Assembly: GCF_014673495.1 (NCBI RefSeq)
Contig: NZ_CP051006.1
Location: forward strand, 5,518,001 to 5,582,000
DNA length: 64,000 nucleotides
Source: Streptomyces griseofuscus
GTDB lineage: Bacteria; Actinomycetota; Actinomycetes; Streptomycetales; Streptomycetaceae
Direction: 5' to 3'
A program made the position numbers and the translations under genes. The notes beneath the pieces are model-generated. The model saw nothing but the letters and a program-made list of their open reading frames with translations, made no database searches and was not told the origin of the DNA. Positions 32,692 through 41,399 of the stretch are shown here, one piece after another; position 1 is the stretch's first letter; each line of letters starts with the position of its first letter.

Positions 32692-32892
32692 TCAGTCGGG
32701 GCGGCGGCCGCGGCTGCTCGGCCGGGAGGCGACCCAGGCGCGGACGGTGTCGGCGTACCAGTAGGGCTTGCCGCCCTCCACATGGTCCGGCGGCGGCAGC
32801 AGCCCGTGCTTGCGGTACGACCGCACGGTGTCCGGCTGCACCTTGATGTGCGCCGCGATCTCCTTGTAGGACCAGAGCCGGCGGTCGGTCAT
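32692..32892 (-). CDS. Small helix-turn-helix (excisionase/MerR-like) protein
   Basis: 66 aa, ATG 32892 with GGGGAGG 8 nt upstream. Almost entirely one winged-helix motif: RLWSYKEIAAHIKVQPDTVRSYRKHGLLPPPD, then KPYWYADTVRAWVASRP. Similar to AlpA/BldC-like single-domain DNA-binding proteins common in Streptomyces. No integrase or att site is near, so a phage excisionase role is unlikely. It is divergent from the inositol operon; a regulatory link is possible but unproven. Confidence 0.82.
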   Translation of the reverse strand: MTDRRLWSYKEIAAHIKVQPDTVRSYRKHGLLPPPDHVEGGKPYWYADTVRAWVASRPSSRGRRPD

Positions 32893-33169
32893 GAGCTGCA
32901 CCTCCCCGCGCGCACCGCGGCGGCGGCCGGGGACGGCCGTCGGGGGAACCGGGCGCTGCGCTGGCGATCATCAAGCCTGCGCCCGGACAACGACGCACCG
33001 TCACCAACGGTCAGCCCCTGTCGACCGGGTGTGACGCGGTGCCCGCGTACGCGCAACATGTGTGACGGAAGAGGGGCATTTGTGACACGGCTGACGCAAA
33101 GTGGGGCGCGGGCGCGCGCATGGCCGGCCCCGCGCCCGGGAACGAGCATGAAACCCCTCATCGTCCGAA
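32893..33169. other. Intergenic region upstream of the inositol operon
   Basis: No gene seen. Contains TGTGAC repeats (33032, 33062, 33081) but nothing I can name. The promoter elements of the iol operon lie at its right edge and are listed separately. Confidence 0.5.
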
Positions 33170-33179
33170 TGTCCGGACA
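33170..33179. promoter_or_regulatory. Possible iol operator
   Basis: TGTCCGGACA, a perfect 10-bp palindrome 5 bp upstream of the -35 element of the iol promoter; half of it (GTCCG) also occurs 8 bp earlier. A repressor or activator site is inferred from position. Confidence 0.5.
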
Positions 33180-33184
33180 AAGCA

Positions 33185-33214
33185 TTGACAGTGTTCCGTG
33201 GGCAGGACTAGAAA
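33185..33214 (+). promoter_or_regulatory. Promoter of the iol operon
   Basis: TTGACA (33185-33190), 18-nt spacer, TAGAAA (33209-33214), a good HrdB-type match. Transcription would start near 33220, about 40 nt before the iolC ATG. Confidence 0.65.
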
Positions 33215-33215
33215 G

Positions 33216-33253
33216 CCGGGGGAGTCGTGACGAACCGGGGGAGCCGTGACGAA
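33216..33253 (+). repeat. 19-bp tandem duplication carrying ribosome-binding site and GTG
   Basis: CCGGGGGAGTCGTGACGAA (33216-33234) is followed at once by a copy with a single change (C for T). Each copy holds GGGGGAG and a GTG. The iolC ATG at 33263 has its own GGGGAG. The first GTG is in frame with iolC; the second is not. Confidence 0.85.
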
Positions 33254-33262
33254 GGGGAGCCG

Positions 33263-34213
33263 ATGGCGTACGACCTGATCACCATGGGCCGGATCGGAGT
33301 GGACCTTTATCCGCTCCAGGCCGGCGTCCCGCTCGCGCAGGTGACGTCCTTCGGCAAGTTCCTCGGTGGCTCGGCGACCAACGTCGCGGTGGCGGCGGCG
33401 CGGCTGGGCCGGACCACCGCCGTGATCACCCGTACCGGCGACGACCCCTTCGGCACCTATCTGCACGACGCGCTGCGCGCCTTCGGCGTCGACGACCGCT
33501 GGGTCACCTCCGTGCCCGGACTCCCCACCCCCGTCACCTTCTGCGAGATCTTCCCGCCGGACGACTTCCCGCTGTACTTCTACCGGCAGCCCAAGGCCCC
33601 CGACCTGGAGATCGAGGCGGGCGAGCTGAACCTCGAGGCCATCGCCGCCGCCCGCGTCTTCTGGGTGACCGGCACGGGGCTCAGCGAGGAACCCAGCCGT
33701 ACCGCCACCCTCACCGCCCTCGCCCACCGGAAGAGGGCCGGGACCACCGTGTTCGACCTCGACTGGCGGCCGATGTTCTGGCGCGACCCCGAGGCCGCCC
33801 GCCCCTTCTACGCCGAGGCCCTGCGCCACACCACCGTCGCCGTCGGCAATCTGGACGAGGTGGAGATCGCCACCGGCACCCGCGAACCGCACGCCGCCGC
33901 ACGGGCGTTGCTGGACGCGGGGGTCCGGCTCGCGGTGGTGAAACAGGGGCCCAAGGGGGTTCTCGCCGTCGGCGCGGACGGCACGGTGGTGGAGGTGCCC
34001 CCGCTCCCCGTCACCGTCCTCAACGGCCTCGGCGCCGGGGACGCGTTCGGGGGCTCCCTGTGCCACGGGCTGCTGGCCGACCGGGACCTGGAGACCACCC
34101 TGCGGAGCGCCAACGCGGCCGGCGCCATCGTCGCCTCCCGCCTGGAGTGCTCCTCCGCGATGCCCACCTCGGACGAGGTGGCCGCGGCCCTCGCGGCCGG
34201 AGCGGTGCGGTGA
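33263..34213 (+). CDS. iolC: 5-dehydro-2-deoxygluconokinase
   Basis: 316 aa from ATG 33263 (GGGGAG upstream); a GTG at 33227 would add 12 residues. PfkB kinase: FLGGSATNVAVAAARLG and LNGLGAGDAFGGSLCHG with the catalytic Asp; FDLDWRPMFW is typical of IolC. It phosphorylates the ring-opened product of inositol breakdown (2-deoxy-5-keto-D-gluconate). First gene of a five-gene operon joined by 4-nt overlaps. Confidence 0.93.
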   Translation: MAYDLITMGRIGVDLYPLQAGVPLAQVTSFGKFLGGSATNVAVAAARLGRTTAVITRTGDDPFGTYLHDALRAFGVDDRWVTSVPGLPTPVTFCEIFPPDDFPLYFYRQPKAPDLEIEAGELNLEAIAAARVFWVTGTGLSEEPSRTATLTALAHRKRAGTTVFDLDWRPMFWRDPEAARPFYAEALRHTTVAVGNLDEVEIATGTREPHAAARALLDAGVRLAVVKQGPKGVLAVGADGTVVEVPPLPVTVLNGLGAGDAFGGSLCHGLLADRDLETTLRSANAAGAIVASRLECSSAMPTSDEVAAALAAGAVR

Positions 34214-35220
34214 GCACGGGCGGCGTCCCGGACGGGGGCGGAGGCGCGGACCGGGACGGAGGCGGGGGCGCGGACCGGAGCGGGGGCGGGGGCCGGAGCG
34301 GCACTCCGAACCGGAGCGGCACCGTGGACATCGCGGGCTTGGTCCGCGTCCGCGTCCAAAACCCCGAGGCGATCGCCGAGGCCGCCGCTCGGCGCCGGCG
34401 CCGGCCCCTGCTGAACGACACCGGCCGGCTGTTGATCGTCGCCGCCGACCATCCCGCCCGCGGCGCCCTCGCCGTCGGCGACCGCGAGCTCGCCATGGCC
34501 GACCGCGCCGACCTGCTCGGACGCCTCTGCCTCGCGCTGTCGAGGCCCGGCGTCGACGGCGTCCTCGCCACCGCCGACATCCTGGACGACCTGCTGCTGC
34601 TCGGCGCCCTGGAGAACAAGGTGGTCATGGGCTCGATGAACCGCGGCGGGCTGCGCGGCGCGCGCTTCGAACTGGACGACCGGTTCACCGGATACCGCCC
34701 CGAGGACATCGACCGCCTCGGCTTCGACGCGGGCAAGCTGCTGCTGCGCCTCGACTACACCGACCCCGGCTCCCTGACCACCCTGGAGTCCGCCGCCCGC
34801 GCCGTCGACGCGATGGCCGCACGCCGGCTCCCGGTCTTCGTGGAGCCCTTCATCAGCCGCCGCACCCCCGCGGGCGCACTCGTCAACGACCTCTCCGCCG
34901 AGGCCGTCACCCGCTCCATCGCCATCGCCTCGGGCCTCGGCGGCAGTTCGGCCTACACCTGGCTGAAGGTGCCGGTCACCGAGGACCCGCGGGACATGGC
35001 CCGCGTCCTGGCCGCCTCCACCCTCCCCGCCGTACTGCTCGGCGGTGACATAGGCGACGCACCCGCCGACCGCGACGCCGCCCACGAGAAGTGGTGTGGC
35101 GCGCTCCACTTGCCCACCGTACGCGGCCTGGTGGCCGGCCGCTCGCTGCTGTACCCGGCGGACGGCGATGTGGCCGCCGCCGTGGACACCGCCACCGCAC
35201 TGCTGCGAGAGGCCGCATGA
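34210..35220 (+). CDS. Cgl0159-like (beta/alpha)8 protein, probable aldolase of inositol catabolism
   Basis: 336 aa, GTG 34210 overlapping the iolC stop. The first ~38 residues are a Gly/Asp/Arg low-complexity tail (GGGGADRDGGGGADRSGGGG) that may not be conserved. The rest is an aldolase-class TIM barrel: LLIVAADHPARGALAVGD, GVDGVLATADILDDLLLLG, KVVMGSMNRGGLRG, LLLRLDYTDP. These proteins sit in actinobacterial iol clusters where the last step, cleavage of 2-deoxy-5-keto-gluconate-6-phosphate, needs an aldolase; that role is inferred. Confidence 0.85.
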   Translation: MSTGGVPDGGGGADRDGGGGADRSGGGGRSGTPNRSGTVDIAGLVRVRVQNPEAIAEAAARRRRRPLLNDTGRLLIVAADHPARGALAVGDRELAMADRADLLGRLCLALSRPGVDGVLATADILDDLLLLGALENKVVMGSMNRGGLRGARFELDDRFTGYRPEDIDRLGFDAGKLLLRLDYTDPGSLTTLESAARAVDAMAARRLPVFVEPFISRRTPAGALVNDLSAEAVTRSIAIASGLGGSSAYTWLKVPVTEDPRDMARVLAASTLPAVLLGGDIGDAPADRDAAHEKWCGALHLPTVRGLVAGRSLLYPADGDVAAAVDTATALLREAA

Positions 35221-36041
35221 CCAGCGACGACCTGTATCTGCCCCGAGGTACCGCGGCGAGCGCCGAGTACGTCCTCGACATCCGCCCCGAGCGCGCCGGT
35301 TGGACGTACAGCGCCCTGCGTATCGTCGAGTTGTCCCCGGGTGGTAGCCATACGTTCATCACAGGGAACAGCGAGTGGATCGTGCTTCCGCTGGAAGGCG
35401 GATGTACCGTTCGAATCGAGGAAAGCGAGTTCCAACTCCTGGGTCGGGACAGCGTGTTCGCGGGGGCCTCGGACTTCGCGTACGCGCCCCGTGACGCCCG
35501 GGTCCAGATCGCCTCCGGCGCGGGAGGCCGCTTCGCCCTGGCAGGAGCGAAGTGCGAGCGACGACTCCCCGCCCGCTACGGCCCCGCGCCGGAGGTTCCC
35601 GTCGAGCAGCGCGGCAGCGGCACCTGCGCCCGCCGGGTGCGCAACTTCGCCGCCGCCGACGCGTTCGACTGCGACCGGCTGATCGCCGTCGAGGTCCTCA
35701 CTCCCGGCGGCAACTGGTCCTCGTACCCGCCGCACAAGCACGACGAGCACCGGCCGGGCGAGGAATGCGAACTGGAGGAGATCTACTACTTCGAGATCGA
35801 GGGTCCAGGCGGCCTCGGCTACCAGCGGGTGTTCCCCTCCCGCCCGGGCGGTGCCGACGTCCTCGCCGAGGTCCGCTCCGGCGACGCCGTCCTCGTCCCC
35901 GACGGCTGGCACGGCCCCTCCATCGCCCAGCCGGGACACGCCATGTACTACCTGAACGTGATGGCCGGGCCCGGCGAGAACAGGGAGTGGCGGATCCGCT
36001 TCCACCCCGACCACACCGAGACCACCGGGGGTTACCGATGA
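35217..36041 (+). CDS. iolB: 5-deoxy-glucuronate isomerase
   Basis: 274 aa, ATG 35217 overlapping the preceding stop as ATGA. Double cupin of the IolB/KduI type: first cupin GGSHTFITGNSEWIVLPLEG, second cupin PGGNWSSYPPHKHDEH with metal His residues, EEIYYFEIEG, VPDGWHGPSIAQPGHAMYYLN. It converts 5-deoxy-glucuronate to 2-deoxy-5-keto-gluconate. Confidence 0.94.
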   Translation: MTSDDLYLPRGTAASAEYVLDIRPERAGWTYSALRIVELSPGGSHTFITGNSEWIVLPLEGGCTVRIEESEFQLLGRDSVFAGASDFAYAPRDARVQIASGAGGRFALAGAKCERRLPARYGPAPEVPVEQRGSGTCARRVRNFAAADAFDCDRLIAVEVLTPGGNWSSYPPHKHDEHRPGEECELEEIYYFEIEGPGGLGYQRVFPSRPGGADVLAEVRSGDAVLVPDGWHGPSIAQPGHAMYYLNVMAGPGENREWRIRFHPDHTETTGGYR

Positions 36042-37909
36042 CGACCCGGCTCACCGTCGCCCAGGCGCTCGTCCGCTTCCTCACCGCCCAGCACACCGAA
36101 CGCGACGGCGAGCGGCGCCGGCTGATCGGCGCCACCTGGGGCATCTTCGGCCACGGAAACGTCGCGGGCATCGGGCAGGCACTGGTCGAGTACGCGGGCG
36201 TGATGCCGTACCACCAGGGCCGCAACGAGCAGTCCATGGTGCACGCGGCCGTCGGCTACGCCCGCCAGTGCGGCCGCCTCGCCACCCACGCGGTGACGAC
36301 CTCCATCGGGCCCGGCGCCACCAACCTCGTCACCGGCGCCGCCCTCGCCACCGTCAACCACCTCCCCGTCCTGCTGCTCCCCGGCGACGTCTTCGCCACC
36401 CGCCCCGCCGACCCGGTCCTCCAGCAGCTGGAGGTGCCGTACGCGGGCGATGTCTCGGTCAACGACACGCTGCGCCCGGTCTCCCGCTACTTCGACCGGA
36501 TCACCCGCCCCGAGCAGCTGATCCCGAGCGCGCTCGCGGCCATGCGGGTGCTCACCGACCCCGTGGAGACCGGCGCGGTCACCCTCGCCCTGCCGCAGGA
36601 CGTGCAGGCGGAGGCGTACGACTGGCCCGAGGAGTTCTTCGCCGAGCGGGTGTGGAGCGTACGCCGCCCGGGCCCGGACCCCGCCGAACTGGCCCGCGCG
36701 GCAGCCGCCGTCCGGGCCGCCCGCCGCCCCCTGCTCGTCGCGGGCGGCGGGATCCGCCACAGCCGCGCCCAGGCGGCCCTCGCCGCGTTCGCCGAGGCGA
36801 CCGGCATCCCCGTGGCGTCCACCCAGGCGGGCAAGGGCGCGCTGCGGTACGACCATCCGCGAGACGTCGGCGGGATCGGCCACACCGGTACCGCGACCGC
36901 CGACGAACTGGCGCGCACCGCGGACCTGGTGATCGGCGTCGGTACCCGCTTCACCGACTTCACCACCGCCTCCGGCACCCTCTTCCAGCACCCGGACGTC
37001 CGCTTCCTGCACCTCAACATCGCACCCCACGACGCCCACAAACTGGCCGCGCTGCCCCTGGTCGCGGACGCCCGCACCGGCCTGGAGGAGCTGACCGGGG
37101 CGCTGGCGTCCTACAAGACGGACGGCGCGTACACGGCCGAGTACACGGCGGCCAAGGAGCGCTGGGAGCGGCGTGTCGACGCCTGCTTCGCGAGCCCCGA
37201 CCCCGACGCGCGGCCGACCCAGCCGCAGGTCCTCGGCGCGCTGGACGCCCTGGTGGACGAGTCGGACATCGTGATCAACGCGGCCGGTTCGCTCCCCGGC
37301 GATCTGCACAAGCTGTGGCGGGCGCGCTCCCGTGACCAGTACCACCTGGAGTACGGCTACTCCTGCATGGGCTACGAGATCCCGGCCGCGCTCGGCGTGA
37401 AGCTGGCGGCGCCCGAGCGCGAGGTCTGGGCACTGGTCGGCGACGGCACGTATCTGATGATGCCGACCGAGATCGTGACCGCCGTCCAGGAGGGCGTCGC
37501 GATCAAGGTGCTGCTGGTGCAGAACCACGGGTACGCCTCCATCGGGGGGCTCTCGGCGGCGGTGGGCGGCGAGCGGTTCGGCACCGCGTACCGGTTCCGG
37601 ACGCAGGAGGGCACCTACACGGGCGCCCCGCTGCCCGTCGATCTGGCGGCCAACGCGGCCAGCCTGGGGATGCGGGTACTGCGGGCGGGGAGCGTCCGGG
37701 AACTGCGCGTGGCGCTCGCCGAGGCGCGGGCCGCCGACACTCCCACATGTGTCTACGTCGAGACCGAAACGTCCGACACTGTGTCGGGCGCGCCCGAGGC
37801 ACAGGCCTGGTGGGATGTTCCTGTGGCCGCGAGCGCGACCCGAACCCCCGCGGTCACGGCACGTGAGCAGTACGAACGGCACGTCTCGACCCGACGCCGC
37901 CATCTGTGA
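36038..37909 (+). CDS. iolD: 3D-(3,5/4)-trihydroxycyclohexane-1,2-dione hydrolase
   Basis: 623 aa thiamine-diphosphate enzyme. ATG 36038 overlaps the iolB stop. Pyr domain: GIFGHGNVAGIGQAL, RNEQSMVHAAVGYAR, TSIGPGATN; central domain: LVAGGGIRHSRAQAAL; PP domain: LEYGYSCMGYEIPAALG, ALVGDGTYLMMPTEI, KVLLVQNHGYASIGG. It hydrolytically opens the inositol ring after IolG and IolE, which are not in this window. Length is normal. Confidence 0.95.
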   Translation: MTTRLTVAQALVRFLTAQHTERDGERRRLIGATWGIFGHGNVAGIGQALVEYAGVMPYHQGRNEQSMVHAAVGYARQCGRLATHAVTTSIGPGATNLVTGAALATVNHLPVLLLPGDVFATRPADPVLQQLEVPYAGDVSVNDTLRPVSRYFDRITRPEQLIPSALAAMRVLTDPVETGAVTLALPQDVQAEAYDWPEEFFAERVWSVRRPGPDPAELARAAAAVRAARRPLLVAGGGIRHSRAQAALAAFAEATGIPVASTQAGKGALRYDHPRDVGGIGHTGTATADELARTADLVIGVGTRFTDFTTASGTLFQHPDVRFLHLNIAPHDAHKLAALPLVADARTGLEELTGALASYKTDGAYTAEYTAAKERWERRVDACFASPDPDARPTQPQVLGALDALVDESDIVINAAGSLPGDLHKLWRARSRDQYHLEYGYSCMGYEIPAALGVKLAAPEREVWALVGDGTYLMMPTEIVTAVQEGVAIKVLLVQNHGYASIGGLSAAVGGERFGTAYRFRTQEGTYTGAPLPVDLAANAASLGMRVLRAGSVRELRVALAEARAADTPTCVYVETETSDTVSGAPEAQAWWDVPVAASATRTPAVTAREQYERHVSTRRRHL

Positions 37910-37926
37910 ACAAGGAGTCTCTGGGC

Positions 37927-39429
<1,503 letters not shown>

Positions 39430-39458
39430 GCGGCACCCGGAATCCCCGCTCTCCCCTC

Positions 39459-39497
39459 GTCAGGCCGTCCGGATACCGGACGGCCTGACATTTTTTT
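39459..39497 (+). terminator. Intrinsic terminator of the iol operon
   Basis: Perfect 14-bp stem (GTCAGGCCGTCCGG / CCGGACGGCCTGAC), 3-nt loop ATA, then A and seven T. One of only a few T-tailed terminators in this GC-rich window. Confidence 0.95.
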
Positions 39498-39827
39498 GAA
39501 ACGTCGGCTGCGGTTCCCGTTCATGTGGATGAAACGGGTGACGAAGGGGTTGCCGGGAGATGACCTTCGAAAGCAAGGTCAGATCACATACAGGCTTGAT
39601 GGATGCACCAATGGGGCCTTGTTGCCTGCGAATCTGATCCACAGCCGTGCGGGCCCTTGGTGCGGATTCCGAAGGTAAACACCCATTGACGTGGCGGTTT
39701 TCGTCGGGGTTCCCTATGGGCGCCGGGAGCGGACGAAGACGACCGTACGACGACGATCCGCCCGGAGGCGATAGCGCTCCCGACCCCTCACCCTCACGCA
39801 CGACACGAGTCGATCGGATTCCGCCGC
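39498..39827 (+). other. Long leader region of the APC permease gene, structured
   Basis: No gene seen in 330 bases. GC is lower than in the flanks. Contains TGACCTT / AAGGTCA (39559-39583), and GCACCAA...GGGCC against GGGCCC..TTGGTGC (about 39603-39664). This may be a 5' untranslated regulator, but it matches no riboswitch class I can recognise. The ATG at 39828 lacks a strong ribosome-binding site. Confidence 0.4.
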
Positions 39828-41228
39828 ATGACCGACACGCTCCGCCCTGTCGAGACGAGCCTCCCCGAGGCCACGGACAGCCCTCAGAAGCTCAAGCGCT
39901 CCATCGGCGTGGTCGGCGGCACTCTGCTCACCCTCTCGTGCGTCACACCGGCCTCCACGCTCTTCGTGATCGTGCCGGACCTGTTCTCCAGCCTCGGCAC
40001 GGCGACCGCGCTCTGCCTCGCCATCGGCGCGCTGCTCTGTATCCCCGTCGCCTTCTGCTACTCGGAGCTGGGCACCCTGATCCCCAGCGCGGGCGGCGAG
40101 TACGCCATGGTCTCCACCCTGGCGGGCCGGCTGTCGGGCTGGCTGGCCTTCGTGATGTCGCTCCTCGTCGTGATGATCGTCCCCCCGGTCATCGCGATGG
40201 GCACCGCCGACTACCTCGCCCCGATCGTCCATCTCGACCCGTCCTGGACCGGCGCGGGCGTGATGATCGCGGCCACCCTCGCGGGCCTGCTCGACCTGCG
40301 CGCCAACGCCTGGATCACCGGCATCTTCCTGGTCCTGGAGGTCATCGCGGCCGGTGTCGTCGCCGTCCTCGGCTTCGCCCACTCCCACCGCGGTCTGGGC
40401 TCCCTCACCTCCTTCCAGATCGCCGGCGAGCACGCCCACGTCAACCCGGTGACGGCCATGATGGTCCTCTCGGGGCTCGCCATCGCGCTCTTCGCCACCC
40501 AGGGCTTCTCCACCGCCGTCTACCTCTCCGAGGAGCTGGAGAACCCGCGCCGCAACGTAGCCCGCACCGTCCTCGCGACGCTGGCCATCTCCAGCGTGGT
40601 CATCCTGGTGCCGGTCACCGCGATCACCCTGGGCGCCGGCGACCTGACCTCCCTGACCGGCGGCAACATCTCCAGCATGGTCATCGCCTGGAGCAACTCG
40701 GCGGTCGGCACCTTCGTCAGCCTCTGCGTCGCCCTCGCGATCATCAACGCGGGCATCGTGATGGTCATCCAGAACTCCCGCGTCCTGTTCGCCTCCGCCC
40801 GCGACAAGGCCTGGCCCTCGCCGGTCAACAACGCCCTGTCCAAGCTCGGCCGCTTCGGCTCCCCCTGGGTCGCCACCCTGGTCGTGGGCGTCCCCGGCGC
40901 GTTCCTCTGCTTCGTCAACCTGGACACGCTCTACGGCGTGACCGGCGTCGCCGTCACCGCCCTCTACCTGCTGGTCGCCGTCGCCGCCCTGCTCGCCCGC
41001 CGCGGCCACCACGGCACCCGCAAGGCCTGGCGGATGCCGCTGTGGCCCGCCATGCCGGTCCTGCTGATCGCCGTCCTGGTCTACATCCTGGTCGAGCAGG
41101 AGGTCTCCTACCTGATCTGGACCGGTGGCATCACCCTCGTCGCCACCCTCTACTGGGCCCTCTACCTCCGCCCGCGCCAGGAGACCCGCTGGCTGGTGTC
41201 CATCCCCGAGGACACCCAGGAGGCCTGA
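39828..41228 (+). CDS. APC-superfamily amino acid/polyamine permease
   Basis: 466 aa, about 12 membrane helices. The first helix region SIGVVGGTLLTLSCVTPASTLFVIVPDLF and IPSAGGEYAMVSTLAGRLSGW are typical of APC proteins, as is LSEELENPRRNVARTVL after helix 6. The N-terminus is cytoplasmic and charged. Substrate not determinable; no catabolic gene adjoins it. It lies after the iol terminator with its own long leader and ends in a 17-bp hairpin, so it is a separate unit. Confidence 0.9.
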   Translation: MTDTLRPVETSLPEATDSPQKLKRSIGVVGGTLLTLSCVTPASTLFVIVPDLFSSLGTATALCLAIGALLCIPVAFCYSELGTLIPSAGGEYAMVSTLAGRLSGWLAFVMSLLVVMIVPPVIAMGTADYLAPIVHLDPSWTGAGVMIAATLAGLLDLRANAWITGIFLVLEVIAAGVVAVLGFAHSHRGLGSLTSFQIAGEHAHVNPVTAMMVLSGLAIALFATQGFSTAVYLSEELENPRRNVARTVLATLAISSVVILVPVTAITLGAGDLTSLTGGNISSMVIAWSNSAVGTFVSLCVALAIINAGIVMVIQNSRVLFASARDKAWPSPVNNALSKLGRFGSPWVATLVVGVPGAFLCFVNLDTLYGVTGVAVTALYLLVAVAALLARRGHHGTRKAWRMPLWPAMPVLLIAVLVYILVEQEVSYLIWTGGITLVATLYWALYLRPRQETRWLVSIPEDTQEA

Positions 41229-41242
41229 GCCCTCCCCGGCGC

Positions 41243-41288
41243 GCGCGGCCCCCGGTACCCCCCTCACCTCCGGTACCGGGGGCCGCGC
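41243..41288 (+). terminator. Terminator after the APC permease
   Basis: Perfect 17-bp stem GCGCGGCCCCCGGTACC / GGTACCGGGGGCCGCGC with a 12-nt pyrimidine-rich loop, 14 bases past the stop. Confidence 0.9.
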
Positions 41289-41399
41289 CGTACTACTGCG
41301 GATGAAGTACGGGGCCGCCGCCCCTACTCCCGCCGGAGGGGCCCCGGTTCAGCCCCGGGGGGTCCGGCGGATGTCAGTGGCGGCCCGTACCGTTGAGGC

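Noticed and set aside
32692..32892. Excisionase-like gene as a sign of an integrated element
   Set aside because: No integrase, phage gene, flanking direct repeat or composition change is seen; similar single HTH genes are chromosomal in Streptomyces.
31430..33007. Minus-strand frame upstream of the PrsW gene
   Set aside because: It is antisense to the alcohol dehydrogenase, whose zinc-ligand and NAD motifs are complete on the plus strand.
39603..39664. Known riboswitch (guanidine, glutamine, T-box, SAM) upstream of the permease
   Set aside because: I could not find the conserved loops of any of these classes; kept only as an unnamed structured leader.
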